Of a DNA stretch of 64,000 bases, positions 56,146 to 64,000 are shown piece after piece; positions within the stretch are counted from its first letter, which is position 1, and every line of letters begins with the position of its first letter. The translations under genes were made by a program, and so were the position numbers. This stretch comes from Fuscovulum sp. (GTDB lineage Bacteria; Pseudomonadota; Alphaproteobacteria; Rhodobacterales; Rhodobacteraceae), in assembly GCA_035192965.1 (NCBI GenBank), contig CP136571.1, positions 2,376,501-2,440,500 on the forward strand. The letters are read 5' to 3'. Under the pieces are notes generated by a model. That model was not told the origin of the DNA. It did no database searches and saw only the letters and a list, made by a program, of their open reading frames with translations.

Positions 56146-59100
56146 GTGTCAGATTCTGGCCTGCATGACACGGTGCCGGAAACCGCCGCCCCGGGCGACG
56201 GGCAGGGTCCGGCCATGCCGCAGCCCGCACCCAGCCCGCGGCGCAGGCCGCTGCGCAACGGGATTATCGGCCTGTTCGTCGTGCTGGTCCTATTGCTGTC
56301 GCTGGGCTTTGGCCTTCTTGCGCTGACCGGGTCATTTCTGCGCCTTCCCGTCTGGGCTGTGGCCGAGGCTGAAGATCGCCTGAACCGCGCCCTTGCCCCG
56401 ACCTTCCCCGAAAACGCTATCGCCATCGGCGGGGTCGAGATCGGGGTGGATGACAATTGGGTGCCACGTCTGCGGCTAGAAGACACCCGCCTTCTGCACC
56501 GTGACGGTTCCCCCGTCCTTATCCTGTCCGAGGTGCGGGTGGCCTTCTCTCTGGATGCCCTGTTGGACGGGCAGATCAGGCCCAGCAGCCTGCGCCTGTC
56601 TGGTACACGCATCGACCTGACACGCGAACGCGATGGCAGTTTTGACGTGGCATTTGGCGGCCTTGGCAGCGACCGTCGGATCGACAGCCTGCCCGCCTTT
56701 TTTGCGATGATAGACGAGGCTTTCGATACCCCCGCTCTGTCACGGTTGCAGGCCATAGATGCCGATGCCCTGACGCTCGCGCTGACAGACAGGGTGTCGG
56801 GCCGAGTCTGGGATCTTGGCGATGGGCGGTTGCGGCTTGAAAATCACCCCGATGAGCTGCGCGCAGAAATGGCCCTGTCGCTGATGGGGGCAGACGGTAA
56901 TCCGGCACAGGCGCAGCTGACGGCCATCACCCGCAAAGGCGAGAACAGCGCCCGATTGTCCGCCACAGTGGACCGTGTCCATGCCGCCGATCTGGCCGCG
57001 CTGATCCTGCCCTTGGCCCCTCTGGCGGCTGTGGATGCGCCCATTTCGGGCAAGCTGTCTGCCCGACTGGAGGCCGAGGGGATCACGACCATGGACGCCG
57101 CGCTGGAATTTGGCGCCGGCGCCCTGCGCCCGACCGATGCCGCCGTTCCCATCGCCTTTGAACGCGCAGCGATGACTGTCAGCTATGATCCGGCAAAAGG
57201 ACGGGTGAACCTGAATGCTTTTGATGTGGAAAGCACGACGCTGCGCCTGCGCGCGACTGGGCATTCTTATCTGACCGATGCCGCGGGCTCCATCCTGACC
57301 GGCCCGCTTGGCACCCGCCTGCCGCACAGCTTTTTGACCCAGATTCACATTTCGGAAATGCAGGTCGATCCGGCGGGCTTGTTTCAAAAACCTGTCCGGT
57401 TCAGTGAAGGTGCGGTCGATCTTCGGCTTCGGCTCGATCCGTTCAGCATCGATATTGGCCAGGTGGCGCTGGTCGAACAGGACCGCCGCCTATCGGCCAA
57501 AGGCCGCATCAGCGCCGGGTCCGAAGGTTGGACCGCTGCCGTTGACCTGACGCTGGATTCCATCGGCCATACCGACCTGATGGCGATCTGGCCGGTCAAG
57601 CTGGTGAAACGCACGCGCGACTGGCTGGAACAGAACGTGCTGGAAGGCACGCTCACCGATGTAAAGGCCGCGCTGCGCATCGCGCCGGGCAAGGAACCGG
57701 TTCTGTCGCTCGGCTATGATTTCTTTGGCGCGGATGTCCGTTTTCTGCGCACTTTGCCTCCCATCCGCGATGCCGATGGCTACGCCACGATCGAAGGCAT
57801 GACCTATACAATGGTGGTCAGCCGTGGGTCGGTCACGCCGCCCCTTGGCGGGGTGATCGACATGTCCGGATCGGTGTTCTCGGTGCTGGATATCACCCGC
57901 CGCCCGGCGCAAGCCGAGGTGGTGTTGAAGACGAACTCCACCCTCACCGCCGCGCTGTCACTCTTGGATGAACCCCCGTTCGGCTTTCTCAAGAAGGCAG
58001 GTCGTGCCGTCGATCTGGGCGAAGGGCGCGCCACATTGGATGCCACGCTGCGCTTTCCGTTGCTGCCAAAGCTGACGGCAGAAGACGTGATCTTCTCCGT
58101 CAACGGCCGCGTTACCGATTTCCGCAGCGACCGGCTGGTGGCAGGCAAGCAGATCGCCGCCCCGGACCTGTCACTGTCGGCTGATCCCAGGGGCCTGCGC
58201 GTTTCCGGTCCCGGTACCATCGGGCGCGTCCCCTTTGATGTGACCTTCAGCCAGCCGTTTGGCAAACAGGCCCCCCCCGCCAGCATCGAAGGCACCGTCG
58301 CCCTATCGCGCGACACGATCACCGAATTCGGCCTTGGCCTGCCCGAGGCCATCGCTCGGGGTGATGGGCAGGGCATGGTAACGATCACCCTGCCCAAAGG
58401 CGAACCGGCCCAACTGCGCCTGATTTCAGACCTGAACCGCATCGAAATCACCCTTCCCGGCACCGGGTGGCGCAAGCCCGCGGGCACGCTCGGGCGGTTG
58501 GAGGTGGCGGCCACACTGTCCAAGCCCGCCGCGATTGACAGCCTGACCATCACCGCCCCCGGTCTGTCGGCCCGGGGCAGCGTTCGGCTTCTGCCGGGCG
58601 GAAGTTTGGATCAGGTCGATTTCACAGAAGTTGAACTGGGCGACTGGCTTTCTGGCCGGGTCCGTATCAGCGGGCGGGGCGAAGGGCGGCCCGTGGGCAT
58701 TCTGGTGTCAGACGCCACGGTCGATCTGCGCAGCAAACCCCCCGATACGGTGGCAGGCGGCGGTGGGGGCGAGGTGGCAGATATCCCGCTGACATTTGCC
58801 CTGAACCGCCTGCGCATCACCGACAGCATATCGCTGACCGAATTCCGCGGCGACTTCTCGCCGCGCGGCGGCTTCAATGGCAGTTTCAGCGCCCTTGTGA
58901 ACGGTCAGGCCGCCGTCAATGGCACTGTTGTACCCAGCGCTAATGGGGCCGCGATCCGCGTGCTTTCCGACAATGCCGGCGGAGTGTTGTCTTCGGCCGG
59001 GGTTTTCGCCTCGGCACGCGGGGGGCAACTTGATCTGCGGCTGGTCCCGCGTGCTACGGATGGCGTCTATGACGGCACCGCCGACATGCGCGATTTCCGG

Positions 59101-59541
59101 GTGGTCGACGCGCCGGTGCTGGCCGAACTGCTCAACGCCGTTTCGGTTGTCGGCATCCTGGAGCAGCTTAACGGTGAAGGGCTGGCCTTCGGACAGGCGC
59201 TGGCCGAATTCGTGTTGACGCCCGAGGCGGTGCAGATCACCCGCGGCTCTGCCGTTGGCAATTCCATTGGCGTATCGATGGCCGGTCTCTATGGCACCCG
59301 GGATGGGGCGCTGGACTTGCAAGGGGTGGTGTCGCCGATCTACATGCTGAACGGCATCGGCGCGATCCTCACGCGGCGCGGCGAAGGTCTGTTCGGCTTC
59401 AACTATCGGGTGCAGGGCAGCCGGGATCGCGTTGCTGTGTCGGTGAACCCGCTGTCGATCCTGACGCCGGGCATGTTCCGTGACCTGTTCCGCCGCGACC
59501 CGCCGCGCTTGGCAAACCCAGACGAGAGCCCTGACGGATGA
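56146..59541 (+). CDS. AsmA/YhdP-like (DUF3971) envelope protein
   Basis: A 1131-residue protein starting at GTG. One membrane helix lies at about residues 38-62, and the rest is a huge periplasmic beta-rich body. DUF3971-like sequence is in the middle ([27 protein letters not shown], about 485-510) and an AsmA_2-type C-terminus ends the chain ([40 protein letters not shown]). Proteins of this kind (YhdP, TamB, YdbH) form lipid-carrying channels between the membranes. The length and layout match YhdP best. GGGAGG lies about 11 bases before the GTG. The stop overlaps the queA start (ATGA). Confidence 0.85.
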   Translation: MSDSGLHDTVPETAAPGDGQGPAMPQPAPSPRRRPLRNGIIGLFVVLVLLLSLGFGLLALTGSFLRLPVWAVAEAEDRLNRALAPTFPENAIAIGGVEIGVDDNWVPRLRLEDTRLLHRDGSPVLILSEVRVAFSLDALLDGQIRPSSLRLSGTRIDLTRERDGSFDVAFGGLGSDRRIDSLPAFFAMIDEAFDTPALSRLQAIDADALTLALTDRVSGRVWDLGDGRLRLENHPDELRAEMALSLMGADGNPAQAQLTAITRKGENSARLSATVDRVHAADLAALILPLAPLAAVDAPISGKLSARLEAEGITTMDAALEFGAGALRPTDAAVPIAFERAAMTVSYDPAKGRVNLNAFDVESTTLRLRATGHSYLTDAAGSILTGPLGTRLPHSFLTQIHISEMQVDPAGLFQKPVRFSEGAVDLRLRLDPFSIDIGQVALVEQDRRLSAKGRISAGSEGWTAAVDLTLDSIGHTDLMAIWPVKLVKRTRDWLEQNVLEGTLTDVKAALRIAPGKEPVLSLGYDFFGADVRFLRTLPPIRDADGYATIEGMTYTMVVSRGSVTPPLGGVIDMSGSVFSVLDITRRPAQAEVVLKTNSTLTAALSLLDEPPFGFLKKAGRAVDLGEGRATLDATLRFPLLPKLTAEDVIFSVNGRVTDFRSDRLVAGKQIAAPDLSLSADPRGLRVSGPGTIGRVPFDVTFSQPFGKQAPPASIEGTVALSRDTITEFGLGLPEAIARGDGQGMVTITLPKGEPAQLRLISDLNRIEITLPGTGWRKPAGTLGRLEVAATLSKPAAIDSLTITAPGLSARGSVRLLPGGSLDQVDFTEVELGDWLSGRVRISGRGEGRPVGILVSDATVDLRSKPPDTVAGGGGGEVADIPLTFALNRLRITDSISLTEFRGDFSPRGGFNGSFSALVNGQAAVNGTVVPSANGAAIRVLSDNAGGVLSSAGVFASARGGQLDLRLVPRATDGVYDGTADMRDFRVVDAPVLAELLNAVSVVGILEQLNGEGLAFGQALAEFVLTPEAVQITRGSAVGNSIGVSMAGLYGTRDGALDLQGVVSPIYMLNGIGAILTRRGEGLFGFNYRVQGSRDRVAVSVNPLSILTPGMFRDLFRRDPPRLANPDESPDG

Positions 59542-60572
59542 AACTGACAGATTTCGATTTCGACCTGCCCGAGTCGCTCATCGCCACCCGGCCCGCCCGC
59601 CCGCGCACGCATGCGCGCCTGCTGCTGGCACAGGGCGACGGGATTGACGACCGTCACGTCTATGACTTGATCGACATCTTTCGTCCGGGCGACCGGCTGG
59701 TGTTGAACAACACCAAGGTGATCCCCGCCCGTCTGACAGGCCAGCGCACCCGCGGCGAAGCTGTGGCAAAGGTGGAAATCACCCTGCTGGAACCGGCTGC
59801 CATCGGCTGGCGTGCCTTGGCGAAACCGCTGCGCAAGGTGAACGAAGGCGAGGTGATCCGCTTTTCCGACAGCCTGTCTGCCACCGTAACGGAAAAGGGC
59901 GAAACCGATCTGCGGCTGACCTTCAACCTGACCGGCGATGATTTCGATGCCGCGCTTGCCGAAGCCGGGGCGATGCCATTGCCGCCCTACATTGCTGCCA
60001 AACGCGCCCCCGACGCGCAGGATGCCACCGACTATCAGACCGTGTTCGCCCGTCATGCCGGGGCCGTGGCCGCACCCACCGCTTCGCTGCATTTTGACGA
60101 GCCGCTTCTGCGCGCGTTGGCCGACAAAGGCGTAACCTTCACCGAAGTGACGCTGCATGTCGGCGCAGGCACCTTCCTTCCGGTAAAGGTGGATGAAGTG
60201 ACCACCCACCGGATGCACGCCGAATGGGGCCAGGTCACCCCCGGTGCGGCGGCCGAGATCAACGCCACCAAAAGGGCAGGGGGCCGCATCATCCCAGTGG
60301 GCACCACTGCGCTGCGTCTGATCGAATCCGCCACCGACGAAGACGGCATCATCCAGCCCTGGACCGGCCCGACCGACATCTTCATCTACCCCGGCTACCG
60401 CTTTCGCATCACCGATGCGCTGATGACCAACTTCCACCTGCCCAAATCCACGCTGATGATGCTGGTCTCGGCGCTCATGGGGCAGGACCGCATCAAGCGG
60501 ATCTATGCCCATGCCGTGCAGAACGGCTATCGCTTCTTCAGCTATGGCGATTCCTCGCTTCTCATTCCCTGA
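59538..60572 (+). CDS. queA: S-adenosylmethionine:tRNA ribosyltransferase-isomerase
   Basis: A 344-residue enzyme that builds epoxyqueuosine by transferring the ribosyl moiety of SAM to preQ1-modified t[22 protein letters not shown] at the start, [17 protein letters not shown] (about 52), LPPYIAAKR (about 155), [27 protein letters not shown] (about 205) and [18 protein letters not shown] (about 297) are QueA landmarks. The ATG overlaps the upstream YhdP-like stop. tgt is 34 kb away. Confidence 0.96.
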   Translation: MKLTDFDFDLPESLIATRPARPRTHARLLLAQGDGIDDRHVYDLIDIFRPGDRLVLNNTKVIPARLTGQRTRGEAVAKVEITLLEPAAIGWRALAKPLRKVNEGEVIRFSDSLSATVTEKGETDLRLTFNLTGDDFDAALAEAGAMPLPPYIAAKRAPDAQDATDYQTVFARHAGAVAAPTASLHFDEPLLRALADKGVTFTEVTLHVGAGTFLPVKVDEVTTHRMHAEWGQVTPGAAAEINATKRAGGRIIPVGTTALRLIESATDEDGIIQPWTGPTDIFIYPGYRFRITDALMTNFHLPKSTLMMLVSALMGQDRIKRIYAHAVQNGYRFFSYGDSSLLIP

Positions 60573-60664
60573 CGGGGGCGATAGGGGCTGCGTCGTATTC
60601 CTGCTCATGCCGATCTTGCGGCGTGCTATCCTTTGACATCATCCGCTTTTTTCCCGGTGCGCCC

Positions 60665-61885
60665 ATGCTGAAAGTGATCTCCACCTCATGGCCGCTGCTG
60701 CTGGGCGTCATGCTTCTGATGGTCGGCAACGGCATTCAGGGCACTCTTCTGGGTATCCGAGGCGCGATCGAAGGCTTTTCCACCTTTGAGATTTCGCTTG
60801 TCATGTCCGCTTACTTCGCGGGTTTTCTGGTGGGCTCGCAAGTAGCACCATCGTTGATCCGAAAGGTGGGCCATGTGCGCGTGTTTGCGGCGCTGGGTTC
60901 GCTGATCTCGGCCGTGCTGGTGGTCTATCCGGTCGCCGCCGACTGGATGGTCTGGACGGCGCTGCGCGTGCTGATCGGGTTCTGCTTTTCGGGCATCTAC
61001 ATCACCGCTGAAAGCTGGCTGAACAACGCCGCCACGAACGAAACGCGTGGGCAGGCATTGTCGGCCTATATGATCGTGCAGATGCTGGGCATCATCGCAA
61101 GCCAAGCCATCCTGAACGTGGCCGATCCGTCCGGGTTTGTCCTGTTCGTGATCCCGTCGGTGTTGGTGTCGCTCGCCTTCATGCCGCTTCTTCTTGCCCC
61201 CACACCAGCCCCGACATTCGAGACGACCAAAGGCCTTTCCTTCCGCGCGCTGTTCCGCATTTCGCCGCTCGGCTGTGCGGGGATGCTTCTGACCGGGGGC
61301 GTCTTCTCGGCCATGTTCGGTATGGCGTCAGTCTGGGGCGCGATGGAGGGGCTGTCAGTCCGCGACATCTCGATCTTTGTCGGTGCGCTTTATGTGGGTG
61401 GGCTTATTCTGCAATACCCGGTGGGCTGGTTGTCGGACCGGATGGATCGCCGCCTGCTGATCACCGGCCTGTCCGGGATCGCCGCCGTGACAATGCTGAT
61501 CGCCGGGCTGTTTGATCTGCCCTTCTACGGCTATCTCATCGTCGCACTTCTTCTGGGTGGGATCACCAACCCGGTCTATGCCTTGCTCATCGCCTATACC
61601 AACGACTTCCTGTCCAAGGATGACATGGCCGCTGCCAGTGCGGGGATGATCTTCCTGAACGGATTTGGTGCAATCTTCGGCCCGATCATCACCGGCTGGA
61701 TCATGGGGCAGGTGGGATCGGGCGGTTTTTTCCTCTTCATTGCCGCGCTTTACGTGGCGCTGACGGGCTACGCGCTCTGGCGCATGTCGCGCCGTGCCGC
61801 GCCTGCGGGCAGTGGGCCATCCAATTTCATTGTTCCCACCGCCTCATCGGTCGCCGCGACCGCTGTCATCGAAAAGGATCGCTGA
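60665..61885 (+). CDS. MFS transporter
   Basis: A 406-residue transporter with about 12 hydrophobic segments in two halves. The first half shows VGSQVAPSLIRKVGHVRVFAALG with the loop 2-3 signature and FSGIYITAESWLNN. The second shows YPVGWLSDRMDRRLLIT, the matching motif in loop 8-9. This fits the YcaD-like/UMF family often called 'MFS transporter YcaD'; substrate unknown. The start at 60665 is set by membrane topology, with a weak GGTG site before it. Confidence 0.87.
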   Translation: MLKVISTSWPLLLGVMLLMVGNGIQGTLLGIRGAIEGFSTFEISLVMSAYFAGFLVGSQVAPSLIRKVGHVRVFAALGSLISAVLVVYPVAADWMVWTALRVLIGFCFSGIYITAESWLNNAATNETRGQALSAYMIVQMLGIIASQAILNVADPSGFVLFVIPSVLVSLAFMPLLLAPTPAPTFETTKGLSFRALFRISPLGCAGMLLTGGVFSAMFGMASVWGAMEGLSVRDISIFVGALYVGGLILQYPVGWLSDRMDRRLLITGLSGIAAVTMLIAGLFDLPFYGYLIVALLLGGITNPVYALLIAYTNDFLSKDDMAAASAGMIFLNGFGAIFGPIITGWIMGQVGSGGFFLFIAALYVALTGYALWRMSRRAAPAGSGPSNFIVPTASSVAATAVIEKDR

Positions 61886-61947
61886 CGGTGGTTGCGCCCC
61901 TGACTGTTCCCTGCCACGCTTGATGGGCAACACGGAAGGGATACGCC

Positions 61948-62541
61948 ATGTCAGACCCGGTGGAACTGCTGGATTTCTGGCTGGGTGAGGTTGGCCCCGA
62001 TGGCTGGTACATCGGCGGGGACGAGATCGACAGCACCTGCCGCGCCCGGTTTCAGGATATCTGGCAGGCCGCGCGTGACGGCAATCTTGACCACTGGATC
62101 GACGGCACCGTTGGCACGCTGGCCTTTCTGATCCTGACCGATCAACTGCCGCGCAACATGTTTCGCGGCACGGCTGACAGCTTTGCCACCGATCCACACG
62201 CCCTTTCCGCCGCCCGCGCCGCACTTGCCGCCGGTTGGGATATGGGCGCGCCAGAACCGGAACGGCAATTCTTCTACATGCCTTTCGAGCATTCCGAAAA
62301 TCCCGCTGATCAGGCGCTTGCCGTGCAACTGATGCAGGAACGCCTGTCTTCTGATCCCGAAATGGCGCTGCACGCTCGCGCGCATCAGGCCGTCATCGCC
62401 CGATTTGGCCGCTTTCCCAGCCGCAACGCCGCCCTTGGCCGCGCCGACACGGCCGAAGAATCCGACTGGTTGGCCGCAGGCGGATACGGGGCCGAAGTGC
62501 GCCGCCTGCAAGATGCTGCCAGCCATGCGTCCGGCGCATAG
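61948..62541 (+). CDS. DUF924 family protein
   Basis: A 197-residue soluble protein of the DUF924 family (TPR-like helical fold, function unknown). It opens VELLDFWLGEVGPDGWY and has LILTDQLPRNMFRGTADSFATD (about 62-83) and FFYMPFEHSENPADQALAV, the family hallmarks. GGAAGGGA before the ATG is the ribosome site. It is separated from lpdA by 78 bases holding a dyad. Confidence 0.87.
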   Translation: MSDPVELLDFWLGEVGPDGWYIGGDEIDSTCRARFQDIWQAARDGNLDHWIDGTVGTLAFLILTDQLPRNMFRGTADSFATDPHALSAARAALAAGWDMGAPEPERQFFYMPFEHSENPADQALAVQLMQERLSSDPEMALHARAHQAVIARFGRFPSRNAALGRADTAEESDWLAAGGYGAEVRRLQDAASHASGA

Positions 62542-62564
62542 GGCCCCGGCGCTGCCTGCGTTGC

Positions 62565-62597
62565 TTGGTTTGGAAAAATAGTTTAAGGCCAAACCAA
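62565..62597. promoter_or_regulatory. Perfect 9-bp inverted repeat upstream of lpdA
   Basis: TTGGTTTGG (62565-62573) and CCAAACCAA (62589-62597) are exact complements around a 15-base AT-rich centre, ending 22 bases before the lpdA start. TTGGT/ACCAA half-sites recall PdhR-type GntR operators in enteric bacteria, but spacing differs and no regulator is in the window. Confidence 0.45.
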
Positions 62598-62619
62598 TTG
62601 CTCTGAGGGAGGAAATCTC

Positions 62620-64000
62620 ATGGCCACTGCCTATGATGTGATCGTGATCGGTGCTGGCCCCGGCGGCTATGTTGCCGCCATTCGGGCCGCGCAACTCGGC
62701 AAGAAAGTCGTGATTGTCGAGCGCGAGAATCTGGGTGGCATCTGCCTGAACTGGGGCTGCATCCCGACCAAGGCTCTGCTGCGGTCAGCCGAGGTGTTCC
62801 ACCTCATGCACCGGGCCAAGGAATTTGGCCTTGCCGCCACTGGCGTCAGTTTTGACCTTCCCGCCGTCGTGGCACGGTCACGGGGGGTGGCGAAACAGCT
62901 GTCTTCCGGCATCGGCCACCTGATGAAAAAGAACAAGATCGCCGTCGTCATGGGGCAGGCCACGATCACCGCCAAGGGCAAGGTGACAGTGAAAACCGAC
63001 AAGGGCAGCGAAGACCTGACCGCGCCTGCCATCATCCTTGCCACCGGCGCACGCGCCCGCGAACTGCCGGGGTTGGAGGCGGACGGTGATCTGGTCTGGA
63101 CCTATCGCCACGCCCTGCAACCGAAACGGATGCCCAAGAAGCTGCTGGTGATCGGCTCAGGTGCCATCGGCATCGAATTCGCCTCTTTCTTCAACACGCT
63201 GGGCGCAGATACCACCGTGGTCGAGGTGATGGACCGCATTCTTCCCGTCGAGGATGCCGAGATTGCCGCCTTCGCGAAGAAGCAATTCGTAAAGCAGGGC
63301 ATGAAGATCATGGAAAAGGCGGCGGTCAAGAAGCTGGATCGCAAGCCGGGGCAGGGCGTCACCGCCCACATCGAAGTGGGCGGCAAGATTGAGACGCACG
63401 AATTCGACACGGTCATCTCTGCCGTTGGCATCGTGGGCAATATCGAAAACCTCGGGCTCGAGGCGCTTGGGGTCAAGATCGACCGCACCCATGTGGTGAC
63501 CGATGAATTCTGCCGCACCGGCATCGACGGGCTTTATGCCATCGGCGACATTGCAGGTGCACCATGGCTTGCCCACAAGGCCAGCCATGAAGGCGTGATG
63601 GTTGCCGAACTGATCGCGGGCGGTCATCCGCACCCGATCAAACCCAATTCGATTGCAGGCTGCACCTATTGCCATCCTCAGATCGCCAGCGTCGGCCTGA
63701 CCGAGGCCAAGGCGAAAGAGGCAGGCCATGACATCAAGGTTGGCCGCTTCCCCTTTATCGGCAATGGCAAAGCCATCGCGTTGGGGGAATCCGAGGGGAT
63801 GATCAAGACGATCTTCGATGCCAAGACGGGCGAGCTTTTGGGCGCGCATATGGTCGGGGCCGAGGTGACGGAACTAATCCAGGGCTATGTCATCGGCCGC
63901 ACGCTGGAGACGACAGAGGAAGATCTGATGAACACCGTCTTCCCGCATCCCACCCTGTCGGAAATGATGCACGAATCCGTGCTCGATGCCTACGGCCGCG
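62620..64000 (+). CDS. lpdA: Dihydrolipoyl dehydrogenase (E3), runs off the window end
   Basis: 460 codons are present and only the last few residues of a roughly 464-residue FAD enzyme are missing. It reoxidises dihydrolipoamide in pyruvate or 2-oxoglutarate dehydrogenase complexes. The FAD motif VIGAGPGGYVAA is at residues 9-20. The redox disulfide is Cys42-Cys47 (CLNWGCIPTK). The NAD fold has LLVIGSGAIGIEFASFF. Further motifs are YAIGDIAGAPWLAHKASHEG and the catalytic His-Pro in FPHPTLSEMMHES. GGGAGG at 62607-62612 fixes the start. With no dehydrogenase E1 or E2 genes before it in this window, its complex lies beyond the right edge or elsewhere. Confidence 0.97.
   Translation, partial: MATAYDVIVIGAGPGGYVAAIRAAQLGKKVVIVERENLGGICLNWGCIPTKALLRSAEVFHLMHRAKEFGLAATGVSFDLPAVVARSRGVAKQLSSGIGHLMKKNKIAVVMGQATITAKGKVTVKTDKGSEDLTAPAIILATGARARELPGLEADGDLVWTYRHALQPKRMPKKLLVIGSGAIGIEFASFFNTLGADTTVVEVMDRILPVEDAEIAAFAKKQFVKQGMKIMEKAAVKKLDRKPGQGVTAHIEVGGKIETHEFDTVISAVGIVGNIENLGLEALGVKIDRTHVVTDEFCRTGIDGLYAIGDIAGAPWLAHKASHEGVMVAELIAGGHPHPIKPNSIAGCTYCHPQIASVGLTEAKAKEAGHDIKVGRFPFIGNGKAIALGESEGMIKTIFDAKTGELLGAHMVGAEVTELIQGYVIGRTLETTEEDLMNTVFPHPTLSEMMHESVLDAYGR

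Overview
The window is GC-rich chromosomal DNA from an alphaproteobacterium, most likely Rhodobacteraceae (Rhodobacterales). The evidence is the hemA-type 5-aminolevulinate synthase, the gene content (IalB-family protein, bactofilin plus M23 peptidase, lpxD-acp-KAS, DUF1989, PF13769 'virulence factor' beside a MetF-like reductase), and codon use. Two control sites suggest an anoxygenic phototroph or a recent descendant of one. A perfect FNR/FnrL box lies upstream of hemA. A PpsR/CrtJ-type TGT-N12-ACA site overlaps a TTGACA element upstream of a gene that reads as bciB (8-vinyl reductase of bacteriochlorophyll synthesis). No IS element, prophage or CRISPR array was seen. About 50 protein genes, four tRNA genes and one broken small gene can be supported.

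Layout. 1-1.4 kb: a leftward one-carbon operon (methyltetrahydrofolate methyltransferase, MetF-like reductase, PF13769 protein) with a triple half-site operator candidate. 1.7-3.5 kb: ppx/gppA and rlmE, translationally coupled. 3.6-6.2 kb: a divergent cell-wall pair, MepK/YcbK-like peptidase and YcbB/LdtD-like L,D-transpeptidase. 6.2-8.8 kb: lpxD, an acyl carrier protein and a ketoacyl synthase. 8.9-13.3 kb: IalB protein, a candidate sRNA, a HerA-like ATPase and a CNNM/CorC transporter. 13.3-16 kb: xerD with a secreted protein and a 44-residue membrane protein. 16.2-20 kb: aroK-aroB, a lipoprotein, and an alpha/beta hydrolase fused to a membrane domain. 20-25.5 kb: bciB-like gene, DUF1989 protein, beta-CASP nuclease, PEBP-like protein and tgt. 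25.8-29 kb: lon, an unusual HU-like protein and tRNA-Val(CAC).

29.1-33.5 kb, between tRNA-Val(CAC) and tRNA-Val(TAC), holds two large divergent genes. Each fuses a polysaccharide pyruvyl transferase domain to a different partner: a GH130-like beta-propeller in one, a GT-A glycosyltransferase in the other. This is the best candidate for an undescribed surface-glycan system. 33.8-36.2 kb holds a kinase and a class III aminotransferase-fold enzyme that look like a hydroxylysine (or ethanolamine) phosphorylation and phospho-lyase pathway. 36.2-39.1 kb: hydrolase, pirin, a run of five stem-loops, two tRNA-Asp genes with a leader/trailer pairing stem, and a small membrane-protein gene with a stop at codon 2.

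39.2-46.5 kb: GNAT acetyltransferase, M20 peptidase, hemA, RodZ-like protein, ispG and a DsbA-like protein. 46.7-54.6 kb is an envelope-rich block: AMIN/Amidase_3 amidase, PBP1A, prfB without a frameshift, DUF2189 protein, bactofilin and M23 peptidase. 54.7-64 kb: DUF455 protein, bcp, an AsmA/YhdP-like giant, queA, an MFS transporter, a DUF924 protein and lpdA, which runs off the end. Peptidoglycan and envelope enzymes recur through the window (LdtD/MepK, AmiC, PBP1A, RodZ, M23/bactofilin, LpxD, YhdP-like). Both queuosine enzymes, tgt and queA, are present but 34 kb apart.
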